The position numbers and the translations under genes are program-made. Positions 32,611-42,015 of a stretch of DNA of 64,000 bases are shown piece after piece (the first letter of the stretch is position 1; every line of letters starts with the position of its first letter). The notes under the pieces were generated by a model. That model worked only from the letters and a program-made list of their open reading frames with translations. It did no database searches and had not been told where the DNA came from. Source of the stretch: Micromonospora radicis (lineage in GTDB: Bacteria; Actinomycetota; Actinomycetes; Mycobacteriales; Micromonosporaceae); NCBI RefSeq assembly GCF_003583405.1, contig NZ_QXEC01000017.1, positions 62,001 to 126,000 on the forward strand, given 5' to 3'.

Positions 32611-33609
32611 TCAGCCGCGCGTGCCGGTGACCTCCCGGCGCCGGTCGCGGGACGACTTGACCAGGCTGGCCACCGTGGCGGTGGCCAGCGTTCCCATGAT
32701 CACCAGCAGGGACAGCCAGATCGGGATGTGCGGCGCCCAGCCGACCGGCTCGCCGCCGTTGAGGAACGGCAGGTTGTTCTCCGCCAGCGCCTCCAGGATC
32801 AGCTTGACCCCGATGAAGCCGAGCACCACCGCCAGGCCGTAGCTCAGGTAGATCAGGCGCTCCAGCAGGCCGCCGAGCAGGAAGTACAGCTGCCGTAGCC
32901 CCATCAGTGCGAAGACGTTGGCGGTGAAGACCAGGTACGGCTCGTGGGTGATGCCGAAGATCGCCGGGATCGAATCGAGGGCGAAGATCAGGTCGGTGGT
33001 GCCGATCGCGATCATGACGATGAGCATCGGTGTGAACAGACGCCGGCCGCCCTCGCGGGCGGTGAGCCGCGCACCGTCGTAGCCCCGCGAGATCGGTAGC
33101 GCCCGTCGGCTCCACCGCACGAGCACGTTCTCCTGGAACTCCTCCTCGGCCGACTCGCCCTGCCGGGCCAGGTTGATCGCGGTGTAGATCAGGAATGCGC
33201 CGAAGAGGTAGAAGACCCAGGTGAACTGCGAGATGAGGGCGGCACCGGCGGCGATGAAACCGCCGCGCATGACCAGGGCGAGCACGATGCCGACGAGCAG
33301 CACCTTCTGTTGGTACTGCCGGGGCACCGAGAACCGGGCCATGATGATCATAAAGACGAAGAGGTTGTCCACCGAGAGGCTGTACTCGGTCAACCAGCCG
33401 GTGTAGAACTGCCCCGCCACGCTGGCCCCGGCGGTCAGCCAGAGCCCGACCCCGAACAGCAGCGCCAGCCCCACGTAGAAGGCGACCCACAGGCTCGACT
33501 CCCGCACGCTCGGCTCGTGTGGACGACGCCCGATGATGAGCAGGTCCACCAGGAGCACCGCGGTCAGGGCGACGAGTGTAGCCACCCACACGAGTCCGGA
33601 CACGTTCAC
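32611..33609 (-). CDS. TerC family integral membrane protein
   Basis: The 332-residue product has about nine transmembrane helices. The TerC acidic intramembrane motifs are TEYSLSVDNLFVFMII and FALDSIPAIFGIT. In other bacteria TerC/Alx proteins export manganese or help metalate exported proteins. GTG 33609 is chosen because GGAGG lies 9 bases upstream; a second GTG at 33603 is possible. Its stop codon abuts the NlpC gene stop with no gap. I did not see a yybP-ykoY manganese riboswitch upstream. Confidence 0.9.
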   Translation of the reverse strand: MNVSGLVWVATLVALTAVLLVDLLIIGRRPHEPSVRESSLWVAFYVGLALLFGVGLWLTAGASVAGQFYTGWLTEYSLSVDNLFVFMIIMARFSVPRQYQQKVLLVGIVLALVMRGGFIAAGAALISQFTWVFYLFGAFLIYTAINLARQGESAEEEFQENVLVRWSRRALPISRGYDGARLTAREGGRRLFTPMLIVMIAIGTTDLIFALDSIPAIFGITHEPYLVFTANVFALMGLRQLYFLLGGLLERLIYLSYGLAVVLGFIGVKLILEALAENNLPFLNGGEPVGWAPHIPIWLSLLVIMGTLATATVASLVKSSRDRRREVTGTRG

Positions 33610-33717
33610 AGTTTCATTCCTCCGGCAGGCACCCAGCAACCGGCACACGGTACGCCCCGCCCGCCGGTGCTCCCGGACCGGTGTCGATGCCCACACCCGG
33701 TCGGGTTTCCTAGGAGG

Positions 33718-34621
33718 CTAGGTGGAGGTTGCTGCCTCGGTCGGGTCGACCAACGGATCCGCCAGCGACCAACCGGCCGCCAACAACTCGTCGCAGGCGG
33801 CGACGGCCCGCGACAGCCACTGCGGGTGTGCTCCGGACAGCTCGACCACCGGCACGCCGGAATCCACCAACTCGGCCCGGAACCGCTCAGTCATCCAGCC
33901 CCGCAGGTGCGCCCCGTCCCGCAGCCCGTCGTCGTCGAACGGCACCCCGACGTGGTCGGTCAACAGGTACAGCGCCGGCCGCCGGGCCGCCGCCCGCACC
34001 TGCGCCGAGGCCGACCCGAGATACCGCTCCTCCCACCCCCCGGTGGCCCGGGTGTCGGTGTCGTAGTGCGCCGCCAGGGCGGCGGCCATCGTGGTGGTAC
34101 CGGTCGACTCCGCGCCGACCACCACCACCCGGCGGACGAACCAGGCCCGCACCGCCGGCCCGAGCCACCGCCGGTGCCCCACCGGGTCCGCCCGCACCCC
34201 GGTACCGGAGACCGGCACGGCCCGCCGCCGAAGATCCACACAGACGGGTACGGCCGCGAACCGCCGCGCCAGTTCCTCGCCGTACGTCTCGGAGGAGAAC
34301 ACCGCGTCCACCGGATCCGCGCCGACGGCCTCCCGGAACACCGCGCAGTGCGCGTCCCACGCGGCCGGGTCGGCGTAGTCGACCGGACGGTCGTCGTAGC
34401 GGCCCACGAACCGCACCCAGGGCGTGTCCGCGTGCTCCTCGCGCAGCCACGCCAACCGGTCGGCCAGCGGGATCGACTCCCGGCGCGCGGGCGCCACCAC
34501 CACGCTGACCCGGGCGCAGCGGGCGGCGGTGGCCCGCACCAGCGCGTGGTGCCCGGCGTGCGGCGGGTAGAACTTGCCCAACCACCAGGCCGTGCCGGAA
34601 CTCGGCGGCCGGGACGGTCAT
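33718..34621 (-). pseudogene. nadR: NadR-like NMN adenylyltransferase/ribosylnicotinamide kinase, frameshifted near the N-terminus
   Basis: ATG 34621 starts MTVPAAEFRHGLVVG, then the frame is lost. Removing one G from the GGG at 34577-34579 restores GLVVGKFYPPHAGHH, the adenylyltransferase motif. From there the frame runs to the end. It has a kinase domain with P-loop GAESTGTTTM and the late DHVGVPFDDDGLRDG. NadR makes NAD from NMN and phosphorylates nicotinamide riboside. A TTG at 34581 could start a shorter protein but would lose the first nucleotide-binding strand. The ATG overlaps the pnuC stop. Confidence 0.75.
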
Positions 34622-34905
34622 GGGGTGGCCACCAGCGGACCGGATGGCACCGGCGTCGCACCGGCGCGTCGGCGCAGGTCGGCACGCCAGGCGCGCAGAC
34701 CCAGCACGCACCGGCCCAGGAAGATCAGATCGAGCCCGGCGGTCCAGAACAGCAAGTACGTTGGCGATGCCGACGGGCCAGTTCGCGATCCGCTGCCGGG
34801 CACCAGCCACACGTTGAGCACCCCGGTACCGAAGCCCAGCAGCTCCGCCCAGGTCACGCCGACACCGAACACGGTGAACGCCGCCCCGGTAAGCCAGTCG
34901 ATCAT
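34618..34905 (-). pseudogene. pnuC: PnuC-like nicotinamide riboside/NMN transporter remnant
   Basis: The start ATG at 34905 has GGAGGG upstream and gives MIDWLTGAAFTVFG...VLNVWLV, a PnuC N-terminus. The next segment (RQRIANWPVGIANV) exists only in a shifted frame, so there is one frameshift out near 34800 and one back near 34756. The frame then reads LLFWTAGLD and jumps directly to LIFLGRCVLGLRAWRADL, which looks like the far C-terminus of PnuC. About 100 central residues with most transmembrane helices are missing. The open frame of about 95 codons cannot make a working transporter. Confidence 0.75.
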
Positions 34906-35003
34906 CGCTGCTTCCCTCCGTCGGCCACTTGGAGGCCGGACGCCGCGCAGGGAACGGCCAGCTCGCCCCACCCGGCGGGCGACGGCATGGCAGGCTGTGC
35001 GGC

Positions 35004-35297
35004 ATGGTGCTCGAAGTTGCGCTCATCGACGTGGTCCCCGGCAACGAGGAGGCCTTCGCCGCGGCGTACGCCGACGGCCACGAGGTGCTCGCCGGTACGC
35101 CCGGCTGCCGATCGGTACGGATGACCCGGGGCGTCGAGTCGCCGTCCCGCTTCGTGCTGCTGGTCGAGTGGGACTCGGTCGAGGCGCACGAGAAGAACTT
35201 CCGGGCCACCGAACGGTTCGTCCGGTGGCGGGAACTGATCGGCCCCCACTTCGCGGCACCGCCGCGGGTCGAGCACTTCGTCGACGTGCCCGCCTGA
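35004..35297 (+). CDS. Antibiotic biosynthesis monooxygenase (ABM) domain protein
   Basis: This is a 97-residue single-domain dimeric alpha/beta barrel protein. The pattern VLEVALIDVVPGNEEAF...GCRSVRMTRG...FVLLVEWDSVEAHEKNFR matches the ABM/DUF family. Such proteins act as cofactor-free monooxygenases, haem-degrading enzymes or simply unknown. It is divergent from the pnuC remnant. The start ATG at 35004 is best by length, with AGGC-type sequence upstream. Confidence 0.85.
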   Translation: MVLEVALIDVVPGNEEAFAAAYADGHEVLAGTPGCRSVRMTRGVESPSRFVLLVEWDSVEAHEKNFRATERFVRWRELIGPHFAAPPRVEHFVDVPA

Positions 35298-35493
35298 GCC
35301 GCGGCCCGCGCCGCGGCGACGATCCGGAATCTGTCACACCCGCGGCCTATGCTGCGCCTCGCGTGGGCACCGGTTCCCGACGGCTACGGGGGCGCCGGGC
35401 CCGGTGCCGACACGCCGTCACGCTCCCACCGCGCCCGCCGGTCTCCCCCGCTCACCCGGCCAGCCCGGCCCGCCCGGCGGCTGACTGACGGGC

Positions 35494-36348
35494 CTACCCG
35501 TCGAGCCAGCCGGTCAGCACCCGCGGCGTCTCCTGCTCCGGCAGCGCCGCCTCGAGCAGGCGGCCGGTCATCCGCTCGTACCGGTCGACGTCGACCGCGG
35601 TGGTCAGTCGCACGTCCGTGGTCAACGCCTCCAGCATCACGGTCCGGGGATCCGCCGGGTCGGGAAACGAGTAGCAGGAGAACGGGGTCAGCGGCACCGG
35701 CCCGACACCCGCACCGGCCGGCACCAGCCGGATCGTCACGTGCGGCAACGCGGCCAGGTCGAGCAGGTGCCGCAGCTGTTCACGCCAGACCTCGACCGGG
35801 TCGCCGGCGGGTGCGCAGGCCGCCTCGGCGATCAGGGCCGTGTACCGCGGTGGTTCGACCCGGCGCAGCACCGCGTGCCGGGCGGCCCGGGCCCGCAGAT
35901 CGGCCTCCACGTCCACGTCGGGGTCGATGAGCTGGCCGGCGGCGATCCGCAGCCGCGCGTACGCGGGGGTCTGCAACAGGCCCGGCACGACGCAGGGCTG
36001 GTACTCCACGATGCCCGCCGCGCCGGCCTCCAGCTCGGCGTAGGTGCGCTGCCGCTCGCCCATCTCGCCCAGCGCCTTCCACCAGCCACGGCTGGTCGCG
36101 GCGTCGCGGGCGATGACGATCAGCGCGTCCCGCTGCGCCACGGACACCTGGTAGATGTCGAGCAGGTCGAGCACGTCGGCCAGGTCCGGCCGGCTCTGAC
36201 CCAGCTCGATGCGGGACAGCTTGGAGGTGGATGCCCAACCGAGCCGGTCACACACCTGTTCCAGCGTCAGTGCCTCGCGCCGCCGCAGCTGTCGTAGCTC
36301 AGCGCCTAGTCGCGCTCGTCGAATGACCGGACTCGTTGGTAACGGCAT
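35494..36348 (-). CDS. XRE-family regulator with DUF5753 domain
   Basis: The 284-residue product has an N-terminal HTH_XRE (about 14-70: LRQLRRREALTLEQVCDRLGW). A DUF5753 ligand- or partner-binding domain follows, with the usual VVPGLLQTPAYAR motif. GGGAGG precedes ATG 36348. In actinomycetes such regulators are commonly followed by a small DUF397 protein. The 196 bases downstream contain none, so this copy is an orphan. The target genes are unknown. Confidence 0.9.
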   Translation of the reverse strand: MPLPTSPVIRRARLGAELRQLRRREALTLEQVCDRLGWASTSKLSRIELGQSRPDLADVLDLLDIYQVSVAQRDALIVIARDAATSRGWWKALGEMGERQRTYAELEAGAAGIVEYQPCVVPGLLQTPAYARLRIAAGQLIDPDVDVEADLRARAARHAVLRRVEPPRYTALIAEAACAPAGDPVEVWREQLRHLLDLAALPHVTIRLVPAGAGVGPVPLTPFSCYSFPDPADPRTVMLEALTTDVRLTTAVDVDRYERMTGRLLEAALPEQETPRVLTGWLDG

Positions 36349-36459
36349 CCCCGCCTCCCCACGGAGGGAGAGTACGCAGGGCGATCACTTAGCGCAATAG
36401 GACGCTCGCATTCCGCTATTCCCCCTTGCCGGGGGTCGTCGGTGGCGGGACGGTCGCGT

Positions 36460-38568
36460 TCACTTGACCCCGGCGGCGTCCATTCCCCGCAACTCCTTCT
36501 TCAACTCGGCGACCTCGTCGCGGATCCGCGCCGCCAACTCGAACTGCAGATCCCGGGCGGCGGCCAGCATCTGATCGTTGAGTTCCTGGATGAGCTGCGC
36601 CAACTCGGCCCGCGCCATGCCCTCACGAGCCGGCGTGCCGGCAGCGGACCGGACCCGACTGCGGGTCTCCTTGACCGGCGCCTTGCCCCGCGACAACTGC
36701 CGTACCGCACCACCCACGCGAGTGGACTCGGTGTCCTCCGCCTCCCGGTAGATGTCGTCGAGGATGTCGTGGATCTTCTTGCGCAGCGGCTCGGGACTGA
36801 TGCCGTGCGCCTCGTTGTGCGCGGTCTGCTTGGCCCGCCGCCGGTTGGTCTCCTCGATCGCGTCCGCCATCGACGGCGTGATCTTGTCGGCGTACATGTG
36901 CACCTGGCCGGAGACGTTGCGGGCCGCCCGGCCGATGGTCTGGATCAGCGACCGGCCGCTACGCAGGAAGCCCTCCTTGTCGGCGTCCAGGATGGCCACC
37001 AGCGACACCTCGGGCAGGTCGAGGCCCTCCCGCAACAGGTTGATGCCGACCAGCACGTCGTAGTCACCCCGGCGCAGCTCGCGCAGCAACTCCACCCGCC
37101 GCAGCGTGTCGACCTCCGAGTGCAGGTAGCGCACCCGGATGCCGTTCTCCAGCAGGTAGTCCGACAGATCCTCGGCCATCTTCTTGGTCAACGTGGTGAC
37201 CAGCACCCGCTCGTCGCGCTCGGTGCGCAGCTTGATCTCGTGCATCAGGTCGTCGATCTGGCCCTTGGTGGGCTTGACCACCACCTCGGGATCGACCAGG
37301 CCGGTCGGCCGGATCACCTGCTCGACGTACTCACCCTGGGCCTGCTCCAGCTCCCACGGGCCCGGCGTGGCCGAGAGGAAGACCATCTGGCCGACCCGCT
37401 CCAGGAACTCGTCGAACCGCAACGGGCGGTTGTCCGCGGCGCTGGGCAGCCGGAAGCCGTGGTCGATCAGCATCCGCTTGCGGGACGCGTCACCCTCGAA
37501 CATGCCACCGATCTGCGGGATCGTCACGTGCGACTCGTCGATCACGGTCAGGAAGTCGTCGGGGAAGTAGTCCAGCAGGCAGTGCGGCGGGCTGCCGGGC
37601 AACCGCCCGTCGATGTGCATCGAGTAGTTCTCGATGCCGGAGCAGAAGCCGACCTGCCGCATCATCTCGATGTCGTACGTGGTGCGCATCCGCAGTCGCT
37701 GCGCCTCCAGCAGCTTGCCCTGCCGCTCCAGCTCGGCCAGCCGCTCGGCCAACTCGACCTCGATGTCGCGGACCGCCCGCTCCATCCGCTGCGGCCCGGC
37801 CGCGTAGTGCGTCGCCGGGAAGATCAGCAGGTGGTCCACCTCGCGCACCACGTCGCCGGTGAGCGGGTTGAGGTAGTAGAGCTTCTCCACCTCGTCGCCG
37901 AACAGCTCGATCCGCACGGCGAGTTCCTCGTACGCCGGAATGATCTCCAACGTGTCGCCGCGGACCCGGAACGTGCCCCGCTGGAAGGCCATGTCGTTGC
38001 GGGTGTACTGGATGTCGACCAGCCGACGCAGCAACTGGTCGCGGTCCAGCTCCTGACCGACGGCGACCCGCACCGCCCGGTCGAGGTACTCCTCCGGGGT
38101 GCCCAGTCCGTAGATCGCGCTCACCGTGGCCACCACGACCACGTCGCGGCGGGTCAGCAGCGACATGGTCGCGGAGTGCCGAAGCCGCTCGACCTCCTCG
38201 TTGATCGAGGAATCCTTCTCGATGTAGGTGTCGGTCTGCGGAATGTACGCCTCGGGCTGGTAGTAGTCGTAGTAGGAGACGAAGTACTCGACGGCGTTGT
38301 CCGGTAGCAGCTCGCTGAACTCCTTGGCCAGCTGCGCGCAGAGCGTCTTGTTGGGCGCCAGCACCAGCGTGGGACGCTGCAACCGCTCGACCAGCCAGGC
38401 GGTGGTGGCGCTCTTGCCGGTGCCGGTGGCGCCGAGCAGCACCGTGTGCCGGTCGCCGCGGCGCACCCGCCGCTCCAGGTCGTCGATCGCCGCCGGCTGG
38501 TCACCGGCCGGCTGGAACTCGCTGACGACCTGGAAGCGGCCGTCGAGCCGAGGGATGTCGAGCGCCAT
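36460..38568 (-). CDS. uvrB: UvrABC excinuclease subunit B
   Basis: UvrB verifies lesions and loads UvrC. The 702-residue product (MALDIPRLDGRF) has Walker A GATGTGKSAT from residue 46. The damage-probing beta-hairpin lies in YYDYYQPEAYIPQTDTYIEK. DESHVTIPQ and the later helicase motifs follow, then a C-terminal UVR coiled coil (LQFELAARIRDEVAELKKEL). An in-frame GTG at 38577 would add three residues; there is no clear ribosome site for either. No SOS-type box was seen upstream. Confidence 0.97.
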   Translation of the reverse strand: MALDIPRLDGRFQVVSEFQPAGDQPAAIDDLERRVRRGDRHTVLLGATGTGKSATTAWLVERLQRPTLVLAPNKTLCAQLAKEFSELLPDNAVEYFVSYYDYYQPEAYIPQTDTYIEKDSSINEEVERLRHSATMSLLTRRDVVVVATVSAIYGLGTPEEYLDRAVRVAVGQELDRDQLLRRLVDIQYTRNDMAFQRGTFRVRGDTLEIIPAYEELAVRIELFGDEVEKLYYLNPLTGDVVREVDHLLIFPATHYAAGPQRMERAVRDIEVELAERLAELERQGKLLEAQRLRMRTTYDIEMMRQVGFCSGIENYSMHIDGRLPGSPPHCLLDYFPDDFLTVIDESHVTIPQIGGMFEGDASRKRMLIDHGFRLPSAADNRPLRFDEFLERVGQMVFLSATPGPWELEQAQGEYVEQVIRPTGLVDPEVVVKPTKGQIDDLMHEIKLRTERDERVLVTTLTKKMAEDLSDYLLENGIRVRYLHSEVDTLRRVELLRELRRGDYDVLVGINLLREGLDLPEVSLVAILDADKEGFLRSGRSLIQTIGRAARNVSGQVHMYADKITPSMADAIEETNRRRAKQTAHNEAHGISPEPLRKKIHDILDDIYREAEDTESTRVGGAVRQLSRGKAPVKETRSRVRSAAGTPAREGMARAELAQLIQELNDQMLAAARDLQFELAARIRDEVAELKKELRGMDAAGVK

Positions 38569-38827
38569 GGCAACCACGGTACGCCGGGGGGCCGACAGTC
38601 CGCGGCGACTACGCCCGGCACGTGATCGGCCTCAATATTCGCATTGTGTGGTCCTTCTCACCCGGCTACGCTTTTGCCGTAGGCCGCTCGCGGCGGCCGA
38701 CCGGGCCGGTGGCGGGCCGCACAGGCCACGCCGCCCTCGGCACAGTGGGTCGCAGCACCCGGCTTTGCGGCGTGCGCACCCGACGTGGTCGCGCGAGACG
38801 CGCAGACCGGCCGCCGCGAGCGCCCCT

Positions 38828-40585
38828 ATGTCGTCACCCGATCCCGATCCAACCGTTCATCCTCCCGTGGAGAACAGCTCACGACCGGCATCCGCCCGCG
38901 GTGCCGGCCGTCCCGGCCCGGACGAACCGGCCACCGGCGCCGCCCGGCCCGACCGGCCGGCCGGTGCTCCCGGCGACCGTCCCGGTGCGGACGACCCGAA
39001 CGCCGGCCGCCGCCGCTCCCACCGCCCGGCGGGGGCGCAGGGCGGCCCGGCCGACCACCGGCGCCGGGTCGGCCAGCGGCGGCATCGAGCCGGCATCGGA
39101 CCTCCCGCCGCGCTGGGGCTGCCCGGCCCCGAGTCGGACTCCGAGTCGTCGGGCCGGCGGCCCCGTGGGCGGCGGGCCGGGCTCGCCGACCGGCTGCTCG
39201 ACCCGACCGGCACCGACCCAACCGAGGACGACGACCTCGCCGGCACCGGCACCGGCACCGACGAGAACCGCCGCGGCTCCGGCCGGCGACGCCGGCTCAC
39301 CCTCGCCGGGCTCGCCTCGACCGCCGTGGTCTCCGCCGTCATGCTGGTGGTCACCCTCGTCACCTGGGCGCCCGACGGGCCAGCGGCCCGGGACCTGACC
39401 GACACCGAACGGGACCGGCTGGCCGCGATGCGGGTCACCAACTACCGCGACCTGCGCGCCGGGCTGCACGTCACGGTCGGCGCCGACGCCGCCCGGGCCG
39501 ACCTGCTCGGCTGGGTCGACTGGGCCCGGCAACTGGTCTACCTGGATGTGGGCGGTCCCGGGGCCGGTGCGCTGCGCGGCCTGCTGCAGGCCACCCCGAG
39601 CGTGCTGCTGGTCCGGCCGGACCCGACGGCGGTACCGGCGCCCGCCATGCCACCACTGATCCCACCGACCGACGGCTGGCGGCTACCCGCCGACCGGAGG
39701 CTCGACCCGCTACTGGCCATGCTCTTCGCGCTGGGCGCCGACCGGACCGACCCCGCCGACGGACTCTCCGGCCGCTGGGTGGGCCACGACCAGCGGGGCG
39801 GGGAGAGCGTCGACATCCTGGAGGCAACGCCGCCGGGAGCCACCGCCGTGCCCGCCGAGGCCACCCGCTACTGGCTGGACCCGGGTGGCCGGCTGCACCG
39901 GCTGGAAACCACCCTGCCCGCGCTCGGGCCGGTCACCGTACAGCTGAGCCGTGCCGACCGGCCGACCCTGCGTCCCGTCGACGCGTTGGGCGGCCGGCCC
40001 GGCCTGCCCCGAGCGCTCAACGCCGACGAGCGGGAGCGCTGGCGGCGACTGCCGGCCCGGCTGCGCACCGCCGGTGGCGCCACCGTCACGCTGGCCGCCC
40101 CGGTCTCCGGCGGCACCAACCTGCACGGCACCGGCTGGCTGAGCTGGACCTCGGGCATCGCGTACCTGGCCGTCACCGACGTGGCGGGCGACGGCACCCG
40201 GACCCTGCTGCGCCGCGAGCGTGACCGGAGCACCCGGATCGACACCCCGGCGGCGGACGACGCCGGGAGCCCTCCACCGCTTCCGCCCCCGGCCACCGGC
40301 TGGCGTACCGGGGGACACCGCACCGAGGCCCTGGATCCGCTACTGGCCGCCGCGCTGGGTGCGGCCCGCGGCAGTGTTCCGGCGGGCGAACCGCGCCGGC
40401 TCCGCGGTGACAACCTCGCCGGCAAGGCGGTCGACGTCGTCGAGGTCGAGACCGGTGGGGGCCCGGCACGCTACTGGGTCGACCGGTCCGGACTGCTGCG
40501 CCGGCTGGAACTGCCGACGCGGGGCGGCGCCTGGGCGCAACTCGACCTGTCCCCCGGCCGGATACCCCGGCTGAAGCCGCGCTGA
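38828..40585 (+). CDS. Membrane-anchored protein with two tandem extracellular repeats, function unknown
   Basis: The product is 585 residues. Residues 1-156 are Pro/Arg/Asp-rich and probably disordered in the cytoplasm. One transmembrane helix (157-180) leads to an extracellular part made of two similar halves, about 193-385 and 400-585. Each half runs from ER(D/E)R, through a (D/T)GWR...LDPLLA block, to a RYW(L/V)D..G.L.RLE strand (residues 347-360 and 548-561). The latter looks like LppX/LolA-type lipoprotein strands. The start is ATG 38828, with a weak ribosome site. It is divergent from uvrB and convergent with coaE. Confidence 0.75.
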   Translation: MSSPDPDPTVHPPVENSSRPASARGAGRPGPDEPATGAARPDRPAGAPGDRPGADDPNAGRRRSHRPAGAQGGPADHRRRVGQRRHRAGIGPPAALGLPGPESDSESSGRRPRGRRAGLADRLLDPTGTDPTEDDDLAGTGTGTDENRRGSGRRRRLTLAGLASTAVVSAVMLVVTLVTWAPDGPAARDLTDTERDRLAAMRVTNYRDLRAGLHVTVGADAARADLLGWVDWARQLVYLDVGGPGAGALRGLLQATPSVLLVRPDPTAVPAPAMPPLIPPTDGWRLPADRRLDPLLAMLFALGADRTDPADGLSGRWVGHDQRGGESVDILEATPPGATAVPAEATRYWLDPGGRLHRLETTLPALGPVTVQLSRADRPTLRPVDALGGRPGLPRALNADERERWRRLPARLRTAGGATVTLAAPVSGGTNLHGTGWLSWTSGIAYLAVTDVAGDGTRTLLRRERDRSTRIDTPAADDAGSPPPLPPPATGWRTGGHRTEALDPLLAAALGAARGSVPAGEPRRLRGDNLAGKAVDVVEVETGGGPARYWVDRSGLLRRLELPTRGGAWAQLDLSPGRIPRLKPR

Positions 40586-40594
40586 GGCGATCGT

Positions 40595-41773
40595 TCAGGG
40601 ACGCCAACCCGTCTGCTCCGCCCACTCCTGCGCCCGCAGGTACTCCTCGTCGAACCACGGATCCTTCGCCGTGGCGTACGCACCGCTGTCCGGCGCGGCG
40701 GCGGCCAGTTCCCGCTTGAGCATCAGGTACGCGGCCCGCCGGTCGGGGTCGGCGCGCAGGTGGTCGCGCATCAACAGGGCGTACCGCCAGCCGGGGGAAC
40801 CGGTCACCCGCAGGTGCAGGTGCACGGGCCGGGCCGGGTCGGCGTTGCCGTGCTGCCGCTTCTCCCACCGGCCGCTGCCGGCCGGACGCGGGTTGTCCCA
40901 CCAGTCGCCGGGCAGCCGCGGGAAACCGGCGTCGGCGAGCCGCTCGGCCAGCCCGTCGGCGTCGGCCAGGGACGGCACGCTGAGCTGGATGTCGATCACG
41001 TCCTTGGCGGCCAGCCCGGCCATCGCGGTCGAGCCGATGTGGTCGACGCGCAGATCGGCGGGGGCGATCGCGTGCCGGATCCGGGCAGCCAGCCGGGCGT
41101 ACTGCTGTGGCCAGGTCGGGTCCGACTCGACCAGGGTCACCCGGCCCGCCCGCACCGCCCGCCGGTGACGCACGTTGTCCTCGAACGGCACCAGCCGGTC
41201 GTGCCAGAGTTCGTCGACCGCCGCGTGCAGCTGGGCGAGCGTGCCGTCGTTGGGCAACAGCACGTCGGCCACCGCAGCCCGGCGGGCGTCGTCGGCCTGG
41301 GCGGCGATCCGCCGTTCGGCGTCCGCGCGGCTCATCCCCCGGTCGCGGTCCAGCCGCCGCAGGCGGGTCGCCACCGCCGTCTGCACCACCACCACCAGGT
41401 GGTACGTGGGTGCCAGCCCCACCTCCACCAACAGCGGTACGTCGTTGACCACCACAGCGTCGGCCGGTGCTTCCGCGATCAGCTCGGCGGTACGGGCCCG
41501 GACCCGGGCGTGCACGATCGCCTCCAACCGGCGGCGGGCCGCCTCGTCGGCGAAGACCAGCTCGCCGAGGGCCGCCCGGTCGAGCGCCCCGTCGGCGTCG
41601 AGCACCTGTTCGGAGAAGGCGGCCACCACCTCGGCCAGCCCTGCGGTTCCGGGTGCGACCACCTCCCGCGCGACCTGGTCGGCGTCGACGAGCACGGCAC
41701 CCCGTTCGACCAGTCGCCGCGCCACCGCGCTCTTGCCGGACCCGATCCCGCCGGTCAACCCCACCCTCAGCAC
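40595..41773 (-). CDS. coaE: Dephospho-CoA kinase fused to a GrpB (UPF0157) domain
   Basis: This enzyme performs the last step of coenzyme A synthesis. In the 392-residue product, the N-terminal 200 residues are CoaE, with GLTGGIGSGKSAV at 5-17, then LVDADQVAREV and NDVPLLVE. The C-terminal 190 residues are a GrpB/UPF0157 nucleotidyltransferase-fold domain, with VDHIGSTAMAGLAAKDVIDIQL as its signature (given here in part). This fusion is known in actinobacteria. It lies downstream of rpsA, separated from it by a strong terminator. Confidence 0.95.
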   Translation of the reverse strand: MLRVGLTGGIGSGKSAVARRLVERGAVLVDADQVAREVVAPGTAGLAEVVAAFSEQVLDADGALDRAALGELVFADEAARRRLEAIVHARVRARTAELIAEAPADAVVVNDVPLLVEVGLAPTYHLVVVVQTAVATRLRRLDRDRGMSRADAERRIAAQADDARRAAVADVLLPNDGTLAQLHAAVDELWHDRLVPFEDNVRHRRAVRAGRVTLVESDPTWPQQYARLAARIRHAIAPADLRVDHIGSTAMAGLAAKDVIDIQLSVPSLADADGLAERLADAGFPRLPGDWWDNPRPAGSGRWEKRQHGNADPARPVHLHLRVTGSPGWRYALLMRDHLRADPDRRAAYLMLKRELAAAAPDSGAYATAKDPWFDEEYLRAQEWAEQTGWRP

Positions 41774-41952
41774 GGCACCCAGTCAACCCGATCATCGTCG
41801 GGGCGCCAAACAGGCCCGGCGGTCGGCCGCTGGGCGGACGGCTCGCGGCCGGGGACGATCGGGGGCGGGAAGGATCGGGGGGGCGTGGACTACCGGGCCG
41901 GGCGGCCCGCGGCCCGGGAGACGATCACGAAGGCGCGGGGACGGCGGACGGC

Positions 41953-41999
41953 GAAGGGCCCCGCCTCGATCCGGTGTGCGGATCGGGGCGGGGCCCTTC
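41953..41999 (-). terminator. Strong terminator downstream of rpsA
   Basis: The 20-base arms 41953-41972 (GAAGGGCCCCGCCTCGATCC) and 41980-41999 pair at 19 of 20 positions around a 7-base loop. The hairpin lies 16 bases after the rpsA stop. There is no U-tract. Confidence 0.85.
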
Positions 42000-42015
42000 G
42001 TGGTCAGCTAGCGGA

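Noticed and set aside
33610..33717. Manganese (yybP-ykoY) riboswitch upstream of terC
   Set aside because: The short leader lacks the conserved loop sequences of that riboswitch.
36442..38307. A long plus-strand frame antisense to uvrB
   Set aside because: It is a shadow of uvrB, low complexity and without start signals.
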